Below are positions 1 to 5,559 of a stretch of DNA of 6,677 nucleotides, piece by piece. Under the pieces are notes generated by a model, which saw only the letters and a list, made by a program, of their open reading frames with translations, was not told where the DNA came from and ran no database searches. This DNA is from Oscillospiraceae bacterium (lineage in GTDB: Bacteria > Bacillota > Clostridia > Oscillospirales > Acutalibacteraceae). Position 1 is the first letter of the stretch. Each line of letters starts with the position of its first letter. The stretch is from assembly GCA_003517915.1 (NCBI GenBank), contig DOZQ01000263.1:4163-10839 (forward strand), given 5' to 3'. The position numbers were made by a program, and so were the translations under genes.

Positions 1-231
1 ACGTATTTTGTTTCACACTAATTCCCATTTGCGGAAACTCAAGAAACCAACATAAAATCAAAAAGATGGTACCAATTTAAGAAAACAGTCATATTATGTA
101 GAAAAAGAGATGACAGCCTATCGGGCTGCAAACGGAACAGAAACCTTATTATAATGTACATTATATGACAAGTAATGATTCTAAAATTGTTAAGTCGACA
201 AAAAATGAAAATGATTCTTATGGAGGTAATT
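1..231 (+). promoter_or_regulatory. Upstream region of the chemoreceptor gene
   Basis: AT-rich stretch with no credible gene. A perfect TATAAT lies at 150-155, but the sequence 17 bases upstream (TGCAAA) is a poor -35, so the promoter is uncertain. A short inverted repeat (CAGCC at 114-118, GGCTG at 124-128, 5-base loop) sits between them. I looked for the conserved cores of the cyclic-di-GMP-I riboswitch, which precedes some clostridial chemoreceptor genes, and did not find them. No sigma-28 type promoter (TAAA then GCCGATAA) was recognised. The GGAGG at 222-226, five bases before the ATG at 232, decides the start of the next gene. Confidence 0.3.
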
Positions 232-1971
232 ATGAGCAAAATGTTTAAAGATTTAAAAATCAAGAGTAAATTGATTCGGACGTTTTTAATTGTTATTGCG
301 CTATTTACAGTAGCAGCAGCGGTTTTTTTTATTGGATTGGTAATGATTATAAATGAGCTGTCCTATTTTTATAACACACCCTATCGTAATGTCAAATCAG
401 CAATGACATATCAACGAGAGATTCAAACATCGTTAAGGTATGTTCTGATGGCTTCAACAACAGATAATTCGGACGATATTAACGGTTATTTACAGCAGGC
501 ACAAGAAGCTTTGGACAATCAAGCCGATCAGCTTTCGTATTTACAGGAAAATTCAACAGCAACAGAATTACTGACTTCAATGAAAAATGAAACGGAACAG
601 ATGATCAAACCGATCAGGGAAAAAGTGATGAACTTAATTAACGAGGGGAAAAGAGAAGAGTCAACAAAAGCATACTATGATGAATATCTTCCGCAGGCAC
701 AGGCTCTTTTGGATGATTTAGACGATATGGGGGTCTATCAGGATGAGAGGGCGGATGAGTCCTATCGCTCTGCCAATTCCATTGGTATCACAGTCGGGGT
801 GCTTGTAGCTTTACTCGCAATATTCTGCATATTTATAACACTCTATTTCTCAAAATTCCTTTCAAAAATGATGGTCCAGCCGATGGAGGAACTGAGGATT
901 GCCGCGGAGAAAGTGGCGGTTGGGAATTTGGATGTTGAAATTGATTATGAGGCAAAAGACGAATTCGGGATGCTCGCAAACAGTATAAGAAGTTTGATTG
1001 GCTTATTCCAGGTAATTATTCCGGATATCGAAAACTACTTAAATGAATTAGGGAATGGTAACTTAGTATTCCATACGTCAAAGGAAAGCAGTTATGTCGG
1101 AAGCTTTGAGCTGATTCTCAAGGCATTGAAAAGAATCAGGGCGAATCTGAATAATGTCATGATTCAAATCAAAGACGCTTCGGATCAGGTACAGGAAGGC
1201 GCCAATAACATGTCGGACGGGGCACAGGGATTAGCGGAGGGAGCAACCAATCAGGCAAGCTCGGTTGAAGAACTTACGGCAACAGTAAACGAAGTATCAG
1301 ACCATGTAAACGAGGACGCCAAGCACGCGAAAGAGGTATCGAAAAAAGTTGAAAAAGTCGGGGAGAATGCCAAGAAAAGCCAAGAGCGTATGGAAAAAGT
1401 CGTTTCGGCAATGGAAAACATTCGCAACACCTCCAATCAATTAGAAATGATTATCCGGAGCATAGAAGAAATCGCCTCTCAAACCAATTTGTTATCCCTG
1501 AATGCGTCAATTGAAGCTGCCAGCGCAGGAGAGGCAGGGAAAGGCTTTGCGGTTGTTGCAAATGAAATTGGCAAACTGGCAAATGAGAGTGCCTCCGCGG
1601 CAAATAATACAAGGGATTTGATCCGCGTTTCGGTAGACGAAATCCATAAAGGCGATGAAGTTGTTTCAGAAACCTCCTCATTCCTGAACAGTGTTTTAGA
1701 AAGTATTACCGGAATTGTATATGCTGTCGAAGACATCAGCAATTCTTCCGAAGGGCAGGCTGTTTCAATGAATGAAATAGCAAAAGCAATCAACCAGATA
1801 GCCCAGACAACCGAAGACAATTCTGCCATTGCAGAAGAAAGCTCGGCAACAAGCCAGGAATTATTTGCCCAGTCGGAGAGCCTAAATGGATTGATCAGTA
1901 AATTTAAAGTGGAGGAACCATCAGACGGGTCGCTGAAAGACCTTGAAGAAGATCATTCCAATAATCATTAG
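232..1971 (+). CDS. Methyl-accepting chemotaxis protein (transmembrane chemoreceptor)
   Basis: A 579-aa membrane chemoreceptor that would relay an extracellular signal to CheA/CheW. The start at 232 (MSKMFKDL) has GGAGG five bases upstream; an in-frame ATG at 175 has no such site. Seen in order: basic N-terminus; TM1 about 16-40; an extracytoplasmic helical domain about 43-183, rich in Gln, Glu and Asp and of four-helix-bundle size; TM2 about 184-206; HAMP about 208-260; a second HAMP-like segment about 261-313; then a long coiled-coil signalling domain. The hairpin tip at about 415-442 carries QTNLLSLNASIEAASAGE and GKGFAVVANE, diagnostic of the family. Probable methylation pairs are E346/E347 (SSVEELTA) and E535/E536 (AEESSATSQEL). 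There is no C-terminal NWETF-type CheR tether; the tail is short and acidic. No other chemotaxis gene is adjacent, so it looks like an orphan receptor. The ligand cannot be read from the sequence. Confidence 0.95.
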   Translation: MSKMFKDLKIKSKLIRTFLIVIALFTVAAAVFFIGLVMIINELSYFYNTPYRNVKSAMTYQREIQTSLRYVLMASTTDNSDDINGYLQQAQEALDNQADQLSYLQENSTATELLTSMKNETEQMIKPIREKVMNLINEGKREESTKAYYDEYLPQAQALLDDLDDMGVYQDERADESYRSANSIGITVGVLVALLAIFCIFITLYFSKFLSKMMVQPMEELRIAAEKVAVGNLDVEIDYEAKDEFGMLANSIRSLIGLFQVIIPDIENYLNELGNGNLVFHTSKESSYVGSFELILKALKRIRANLNNVMIQIKDASDQVQEGANNMSDGAQGLAEGATNQASSVEELTATVNEVSDHVNEDAKHAKEVSKKVEKVGENAKKSQERMEKVVSAMENIRNTSNQLEMIIRSIEEIASQTNLLSLNASIEAASAGEAGKGFAVVANEIGKLANESASAANNTRDLIRVSVDEIHKGDEVVSETSSFLNSVLESITGIVYAVEDISNSSEGQAVSMNEIAKAINQIAQTTEDNSAIAEESSATSQELFAQSESLNGLISKFKVEEPSDGSLKDLEEDHSNNH

Positions 1972-1997
1972 AAAATATAACCGATAGTCTTGAAATA

Positions 1998-2025
1998 GTG
2001 ACAAAAGAATTGCTTTGCTCATAAT
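1998..2025 (+). promoter_or_regulatory. Candidate sigma-A promoter in the intergenic region
   Basis: GTGACA (1998-2003) and CATAAT (2020-2025) each match 5 of 6 consensus bases, with a 16-base spacer. Transcription would begin near 2032, directly before the hairpin at 2038-2091. It could serve the ferredoxin operon by readthrough or make a very short RNA. In AT-rich DNA such matches arise by chance, so this is tentative. Confidence 0.25.
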
Positions 2026-2037
2026 CACCTAAAAGGA

Positions 2038-2091
2038 ATCATAAATGGAGATTGTTGTACTTGATGATCTCCTTTTATGATATAAATTTTT
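2038..2091 (+). terminator. Probable intrinsic terminator after the chemoreceptor gene
   Basis: The arms at 2038-2052 and 2067-2081 pair at 14 of 15 positions around a 14-base loop. A run of five T (2087-2091) follows after five bases. The hairpin lies about 65 bases past the chemoreceptor stop and is oriented correctly for it. The stem is AT-rich at its base and the T-run is slightly displaced, so termination may be partial. Confidence 0.6.
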
Positions 2092-2095
2092 CTTT

Positions 2096-2132
2096 GCCGC
2101 CGGGTTTTGCAAAACACACTCCCGGCAGTGTT
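2096..2132 (+). other. Overlapping inverted repeats, possible small pseudoknot
   Basis: GCCGGG (2099-2104) is complementary to CCCGGC (2121-2126). CCCGGC is itself exactly the 6-base loop of a second hairpin, ACACT (2116-2120) with AGTGT (2127-2131). As RNA this could form an H-type pseudoknot, or two mutually exclusive hairpins. The sequence between also contains the palindrome TTTTGCAAAA (2105-2114). This GC-rich island sits in otherwise AT-rich DNA. No known RNA family was recognised. Confidence 0.3.
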
Positions 2133-2209
2133 TGTTGTGATTTTATGATCAATTTATTAAATTAAGAATATTTTTCAGCCAACTGCGAATAGTATTAGTA
2201 AAAAGGGTA

Positions 2210-2256
2210 TTGCTGTGGAATAGACAATCTGTCTATGTGATATATCAATACAGCAG
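2210..2256 (+). promoter_or_regulatory. Nested dyads before the ferredoxin gene (operator or structured leader)
   Basis: Three dyads are packed into 47 bases. The perfect repeat ATAGACA-ATC-TGTCTAT (2220-2236) is followed at once by the perfect 10-base palindrome TGATATATCA (2238-2247). Both lie between TGCTGT (2211-2216) and its complement ACAGCA (2250-2255). The outer right arm abuts the ribosome binding site (AGAAAGGG, 2255-2262). The first dyad has the size and symmetry expected of a dimeric repressor site. As RNA, the set could fold as a branched structure next to the ribosome binding site. The regulator is unknown. Confidence 0.45.
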
Positions 2257-2271
2257 AAAGGGATGATAGAA

Positions 2272-2451
2272 ATGAAAGTCGAAGTGATTGACGGCTGTAT
2301 TTCCTGCGGAAATTGTGTAGAGATTTGTCCGGAGGTGTTTGGGTTTAACAGTGAAGAATCGGCGGAAGTGATAGCCAGTCCCGACGGGCATGAAGATGCG
2401 GTACAAGAAGCAGCGGACAGTTGTCCGGTTACGGTCATCGTTATAGAGTAA
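2272..2451 (+). CDS. Small [4Fe-4S] ferredoxin
   Basis: A 59-aa cytoplasmic electron carrier holding one [4Fe-4S] cluster. C9, C12 and C15 (CISCGNC) and the distant C51 (DSCP) match the four ligands of single-cluster ferredoxins such as that of Thermotoga maritima. Length and the acidic composition also fit. C19 (ICPEVF) is the position that forms a disulfide in some relatives, but the usual partner near residue 43 is Ala here, so C19 appears unpaired. The start at 2272 is preferred because GGG (2260-2262) lies nine bases before it; the in-frame ATG at 2263 directly abuts that site and would add only MIE. The gene is followed after 22 bases by a small ORF, probably in one operon, with the dyads at 2210-2256 immediately upstream. 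No redox enzyme lies beside it, so its partner is unknown. Confidence 0.9.
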   Translation: MKVEVIDGCISCGNCVEICPEVFGFNSEESAEVIASPDGHEDAVQEAADSCPVTVIVIE

Positions 2452-2473
2452 ACACAAAAGGAAAGGGTACGAA

Positions 2474-2656
2474 ATGGAGAAAAAGATAGATTATAAGGAA
2501 TATGATTTTGGAGATGAAAGAAAAGAAGGCAATGTTTCATCCAGTAATGACTGTACAGGCTCCGTGCCGGTGCCGCCTCAGTCTGATGAAGAAAAAAAAG
2601 CATACAAAAATGTTTATAAATACGAGCCGATTCCATTTGAAAAAGAAAACTCCTGA
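2474..2656 (+). CDS. Small acidic hypothetical protein downstream of the ferredoxin
   Basis: A 60-aa protein I do not recognise. It has a good ribosome binding site (GAAAGGG, 2461-2467) six bases before the ATG and lies 22 bases after the ferredoxin stop, with a strong terminator 29 bases after its own stop, so it is very probably translated as the second gene of a two-gene operon. It is highly charged (many Lys, Glu, Asp) and Tyr-rich, with no signal peptide or membrane segment. It contains a single Cys (C27, in NDCTGSVPVPPQ), a proline-rich middle, and an aromatic/proline tail (YKNVYKYEPIPFEK). It looks intrinsically disordered in part. A partner or accessory role to the ferredoxin is only inferred from position. 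Confidence 0.7.
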   Translation: MEKKIDYKEYDFGDERKEGNVSSSNDCTGSVPVPPQSDEEKKAYKNVYKYEPIPFEKENS

Positions 2657-2684
2657 GGAACTTAGATTAACTTTACAGAACCCT

Positions 2685-2719
2685 AAAATAACGGTTGTTT
2701 GGTCAGCCGTTATTTTTTT
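2685..2719 (+). terminator. Strong intrinsic terminator of the ferredoxin operon
   Basis: The arms at 2685-2697 and 2704-2716 form a 13-bp stem with a single G-U pair, around a 6-base loop (TTTGGT). The right arm runs into an uninterrupted T tract (2713-2719). The hairpin lies just past the stop at 2656 and separates this operon from truA. Confidence 0.9.
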
Positions 2720-2730
2720 AAAAAAAAGTG

Positions 2731-2759
2731 TTGTGAATTAATGTCAGGCATGTTAAGAT
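2731..2759 (+). promoter_or_regulatory. Candidate truA promoter with extended -10
   Basis: TTGTGA (2731-2736) and TAAGAT (2754-2759) are separated by 17 bases, and a TG at 2751-2752 gives an extended -10. It lies directly after the preceding terminator and about 55 bases before the truA start, a sensible position. Each hexamer matches 4 of 6 consensus bases. Confidence 0.5.
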
Positions 2760-2813
2760 GAGTTTAAGACGTAGGAAAAAATTACTAAGCTACTGTATAT
2801 GGAGGTATTTTTT

Positions 2814-3566
2814 ATGAAAAGGATAATGTTGACCGTTGCGTATGACGGCACAAATTACCACGGATGGCAGGTTCAAAAATCAGGACTGACCATCGAAGAA
2901 GTATTACATACTGTGTTACAAGAGTTGCTGGATGAAAATGTGGAAGTGATCGGTGCGAGCCGGACAGACGCCGGTGTACATGCTCTCGGAAATATTGCCG
3001 TATTTGATACGGAAACGAAGATTCCCACAGGGAATATATGCATGGCGCTGAATCAAAGACTGCCGGAGGATATCCGTGTATACAGCTCGGTTGAGGTACC
3101 GTTTGATTTTCATCCAAGACATGCGGAATCAGAAAAGACATATGAATATCTGATAGAAAACAAAAGAATCTATTCACCGATCAACCGGTTATATTCTTAT
3201 TTTCTCTTTTTCCCGCTTAACCTGAAAAAAATGAAAAGAGCGGCGGCATTTTTTAAAGGGGAACATGACTTTCAAAGTTTTTGTTCGGCAGGGGGGCAGG
3301 CTTTAACTACTGTTCGTGTCATAAAGAAAATAACGGTAGAAGAACAGGACGACGGCTTGATTAAAATAACGGTAGTCGGAAACGGATTTTTATATAATAT
3401 GGTTCGCATCATTGTCGGAACACTGCTTGACGTAGGGAAAGAGCGGATTGCCCCGGAAGATATTCCCGGTATTATTGAAAGCAAAGACAGGAGTAAAGCA
3501 GGTCCCACGGCGGCACCTGAGGGATTGACGCTGATTGGGATAAAATATCTTGACAAAGGCGTATGA
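2814..3566 (+). CDS. truA: tRNA pseudouridine(38-40) synthase TruA
   Basis: A 250-aa cytoplasmic enzyme that converts uridines 38, 39 and 40 in the tRNA anticodon arm to pseudouridine. The start at 2814 (MKRIMLTVAYDG) follows GGAGG (2801-2805) by eight bases; an ATG at 2799 lies before that site and is rejected. Family landmarks are AYDGTNYHGWQVQ near the N-terminus, the catalytic loop GASRTDAGVHA with nucleophile D52, HPRHAESEKTYEY in the middle, GEHDFQSFC, FLYNMVRIIVGTLLDVG, and the C-terminal AGPTAAPEGLTLIGIKY. The length is normal and the gene is intact. It appears to be transcribed alone from the promoter at 2731-2759; its last codons contain the -35 element of the tyrS promoter. The ecfT/ecfA and rplM-rpsI neighbours often seen beside truA in Firmicutes are absent from this window. 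Confidence 0.97.
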   Translation: MKRIMLTVAYDGTNYHGWQVQKSGLTIEEVLHTVLQELLDENVEVIGASRTDAGVHALGNIAVFDTETKIPTGNICMALNQRLPEDIRVYSSVEVPFDFHPRHAESEKTYEYLIENKRIYSPINRLYSYFLFFPLNLKKMKRAAAFFKGEHDFQSFCSAGGQALTTVRVIKKITVEEQDDGLIKITVVGNGFLYNMVRIIVGTLLDVGKERIAPEDIPGIIESKDRSKAGPTAAPEGLTLIGIKYLDKGV

Positions 3567-3578
3567 TGATTTTATAAT
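3550..3578 (+). promoter_or_regulatory. Perfect-consensus sigma-A promoter for tyrS
   Basis: TTGACA (3550-3555), a 17-base spacer and TATAAT (3573-3578) match the vegetative consensus at all 12 positions. The -35 lies within the last codons of truA and the -10 just past its stop at 3566. Transcription would begin near 3585, giving tyrS an untranslated leader of about 175 nt. Confidence 0.8.
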
Positions 3579-3584
3579 AAGCAA

Positions 3585-3759
3585 GTAAATACGGTGAAGT
3601 TTTGACATGTAAAGTAATATCATGAAATGGTTGTGTTGATAAGGCAATTATGTCGTTTGAAGCTGGCGTAATATGATAGGAGTCTCGTCCTTTGGGAGTC
3701 AGGGGGAGAGGTTCCTGTTTTTATACACATATATAAAACAACAGGAAGGATGAAAGAAT
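3585..3759 (+). promoter_or_regulatory. Long structured leader of tyrS without a T-box
   Basis: No gene is evident. Several pairings are visible. GACAT (3604-3608) with ATGTC (3650-3654) encloses TATCA (3618-3622) with TGATA (3637-3641). A second, terminator-like hairpin pairs AGGA (3678-3681) with TCCT (3713-3716) and TCTC (3683-3686) with GAGA (3706-3709), plus TCC (3688-3690) with GGG (3702-3704), and is followed by five T (3718-3722). Its 3' arm overlaps the next hairpin (3712-3747), so the two exclude each other. The T-box core (AGGGTGGNACCGCG) is not present. The hexamer GGAGTC is repeated directly at 3679 and 3695. The layout resembles an attenuator, but ligand and mechanism are unknown. 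Confidence 0.5.
3712..3747 (+). promoter_or_regulatory. Hairpin sequestering the tyrS ribosome binding site
   Basis: TTCCTGTT (3712-3719) pairs perfectly with AACAGGAA (3740-3747). After a 2-base bulge (3738-3739), TTTATA (3720-3725) pairs with TATAAA (3732-3737), leaving the 6-base loop CACATA. The ribosome binding site GGAAGG (3744-3749), ten bases before the tyrS ATG, is two-thirds inside the stem. When formed, it should reduce tyrS translation. Confidence 0.55.
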
Positions 3760-4989
3760 ATGAAAGTTTATGACGAATTAGTTGCGCGGGGGCTTATTGC
3801 CCAGGTAACAGACGAAGAGGAAATCAAAGAAAAAATAAATACCGGAGAAGCGACATTTTATATCGGCTTTGATCCGACGGCAGACAGCCTGCATATCGGT
3901 CATTTTATGGCACTCTGTCTGATGAAACGGCTTCAGAAAGCAGGAAATAAGCCGATTGCGCTGATTGGGGGAGCGACAGCCATGATTGGTGATCCCTCCG
4001 GCAGAACCGATATGAGGACGATGATGACCGGGGATACGATACGGCATAACTGTGACTGTTTTAAAAAGCAGATGAGCCGTTTCATAGATTTCTCGGAAGG
4101 GAAAGCGCTTTTAGTCAATAACATGGATTGGTTAAAGGATTTGAACTACATTGATGTGCTTCGGGAAGTTGGGATGCATTTCAGCGTCAACCGTATGCTG
4201 GCGGCAGAATGCTATAAGCAACGGCTGGAAAAGGGGCTTTCATTTTTTGAGTTGAATTATATGATCATGCAGAGCTATGATTTTTTGGTTCTTTTCAAAA
4301 AGCACGGCTGCAAGCTGCAAATGGGCGGCGACGACCAGTGGAGCAATATCATTTACGGGGTTGATTTAATCCGCAGAACCGAAGGGGAGGAAGCCTACGG
4401 CATGACCTTTTCGCTTCTGCAAACCAGTGACGGGCGCAAGATGGGGAAAACCGAGAAGGGCGCCGTCTGGCTGGATGCGGAAAAAACCTCGCCATATGAC
4501 TTCTTTCAGTATTGGCGTAATGTGGACGACGCGGACGTGATTAGGTGCCTTAAAATGCTGACATTTGTTTCGCTTGAAGAAATCGCGGAGTTTGAGAAAT
4601 ATGAGGGAAGCGCCCTCAATTCGGTAAAGGAGCGCTTGGCGTTTGAGGTGACTAAGCTCATACACGGTGAAGAGGAGGCAGTTCGAGCAAGAGATGCAGC
4701 TAAAGCCCTGTTTGTGGGTAATGTCACAGCAGAGGATATGCCTAGCACGGTTATCAGCGCTGATAAGTTTGCGGACGGAGCGCTGCCAGTGCTGGATTTA
4801 CTGACCGAGTGCGGGCTTATCGCTTCAAAAAGCGAAGGTCGCCGCCTGATTGAGCAGGGCGGTATAAATATCGACGAGCAAAAAATAGGGGATGTTTACG
4901 CGGCAGTACCTATAGAGCAGTTTGACAAGGGGTATGTCGTTATAAAAAAAGGCAAGAAGATATATCACAAAGCGGCGTTGCAAAAATAG
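3760..4989 (+). CDS. tyrS: Tyrosyl-tRNA synthetase
   Basis: A 409-aa class I aminoacyl-tRNA synthetase that attaches tyrosine to tRNA-Tyr using ATP, acting as a cytoplasmic homodimer. Seen in order: FDPTADSLHIGHF with the HIGH motif at 45-48; GATAMIGDPSGR; the tyrosine-pocket motif YMIMQSYDF starting at Y167; QMGGDDQWSNI (187-197); the KMSKS-loop variant KMGKT (227-231); and a C-terminal S4 RNA-binding domain from about residue 345 (LIASKSEGRRLIEQGGINID). The length is close to the roughly 420 aa of Bacillus enzymes, and no key motif is missing. The start at 3760 has GGAAGG ten bases upstream; an out-of-frame ATG at 3750 abuts that site and stops after seven codons. The gene is transcribed from a consensus promoter through a structured leader and ends at a strong hairpin. 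It faces the dap operon convergently. Confidence 0.98.
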   Translation: MKVYDELVARGLIAQVTDEEEIKEKINTGEATFYIGFDPTADSLHIGHFMALCLMKRLQKAGNKPIALIGGATAMIGDPSGRTDMRTMMTGDTIRHNCDCFKKQMSRFIDFSEGKALLVNNMDWLKDLNYIDVLREVGMHFSVNRMLAAECYKQRLEKGLSFFELNYMIMQSYDFLVLFKKHGCKLQMGGDDQWSNIIYGVDLIRRTEGEEAYGMTFSLLQTSDGRKMGKTEKGAVWLDAEKTSPYDFFQYWRNVDDADVIRCLKMLTFVSLEEIAEFEKYEGSALNSVKERLAFEVTKLIHGEEEAVRARDAAKALFVGNVTAEDMPSTVISADKFADGALPVLDLLTECGLIASKSEGRRLIEQGGINIDEQKIGDVYAAVPIEQFDKGYVVIKKGKKIYHKAALQK

Positions 4990-5007
4990 TAGTATACAGC
5001 AATAGAT

Positions 5008-5038
5008 AAAGGCATCGGCCGGTTAGCCGATGCCTTTT
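5008..5038 (+). terminator. Intrinsic terminator between convergent tyrS and the dap operon
   Basis: AAAGGCATCGGC (5008-5019) pairs perfectly with GCCGATGCCTTT (5026-5037) over 12 bp around the loop CGGTTA, ending in TTTT. It lies 18 bases after the tyrS stop. The flanking A tract gives a weak T tract on the other strand, so it may also stop the minus-strand operon, whose last stop codon is at 5071. A second AT-rich hairpin (TATGTGT 5045-5051, ACACATA 5059-5065) lies just before it on the minus-strand transcript. Confidence 0.85.
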
Positions 5039-5070
5039 GATACTTATGTGTTATTTATACACATATTTGT

Positions 5071-5544
5071 TTATTTATTGAACGCAGATTTAATTGCGGT
5101 TAGGGAATCGGCTGCGTTAGCCTTTGGCAGTAGAATCGAAATATCAATTTCCGATGTGGTTATAAGCCGGATATCCGCGCTTATTTCCGCCAAGGCACGA
5201 AAGACGCGGCTTGCAAAACCGTGCTCATAACGCATTTGTTCGCTGTTAACAAGGATTTTAACATTTCCGGTTGAAACCGACGGAGAGACGGAGTCATAAA
5301 CCTTTCTAAGTTCCGCGACTTCTTCCAAAACCTTGGCCAAATCGCTTTCGTTAAAAGAAAACGCGAGCGCGGTGACATCACCGTGCGGAGGAGCCTGGGA
5401 AATCATATCTATGTTGACCTGTCTGTCTGAAAGGTTTTCAAACAATCGGGCAACGAAAGAAAGCTCCGACGGCGCGTTGTTTAGGATCATAAGACCCACA
5501 TTTTCTATCTTTGAAATATCAGGCTGATTGTTCAATGAACTCAT
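5071..5544 (-). CDS. Stand-alone double-ACT protein resembling the aspartokinase regulatory region
   Basis: A protein of about 157 aa made of two ACT domains and no catalytic domain. The first (about 14-78) contains VNIDMISQAPP and the second (about 94-156) contains GFASRVFRALAE and ITTSEIDISILL. These match the two C-terminal ACT repeats of aspartokinase, where VDMISQ and ISTSEIKIS mark the sites that bind lysine or threonine. The usual PG of the first repeat is altered (NNAPSELSF). The size matches the separate beta subunit of Bacillus aspartokinase II, which is made from an internal start in lysC; here it is a gene of its own. It is the last visible gene of dapA-dapB-ACT, 15 bases after the dapB stop. 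A role in feedback control of lysine synthesis is inferred. The start is uncertain: AGAAAGG directly abuts the ATG at 5544, while a TTG three codons later (5535) has nine-base spacing. Confidence 0.85.
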   Translation of the reverse strand: MSSLNNQPDISKIENVGLMILNNAPSELSFVARLFENLSDRQVNIDMISQAPPHGDVTALAFSFNESDLAKVLEEVAELRKVYDSVSPSVSTGNVKILVNSEQMRYEHGFASRVFRALAEISADIRLITTSEIDISILLPKANAADSLTAIKSAFNK

Positions 5545-5559
5545 CCTTTCTGAGCGTTT

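Noticed and set aside
1..231. Cyclic-di-GMP riboswitch upstream of the chemoreceptor
   Set aside because: The conserved GGCAAACC and GCAAAGCC-type cores are absent; only a short CAGCC/GGCTG hairpin and GCAAAC are seen.
1479..1829. A 116-codon minus-strand open frame opposite the chemoreceptor signalling domain
   Set aside because: It mirrors the highly conserved hairpin region of the receptor, and its sequence looks like a reverse-frame shadow.
2175..2636. A 153-codon open frame on the minus strand, antisense to the ferredoxin and the 60-aa gene
   Set aside because: It overlaps two plus-strand genes with clear ribosome sites, contains the complement of the dyad region, and its translation is Cys/Phe/Ser-rich without recognisable family motifs.
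3585..3759. T-box riboswitch upstream of tyrS
   Set aside because: The AGGGTGGNACCGCG core was searched for and not found, and the GGGGGAGAGGTTCC stretch is only a superficial resemblance; profile search would settle it.
5030..5230. A 66-codon plus-strand open frame beginning in the terminator after tyrS
   Set aside because: It starts inside the terminator hairpin, has no ribosome site, and lies mostly antisense to the ACT gene.
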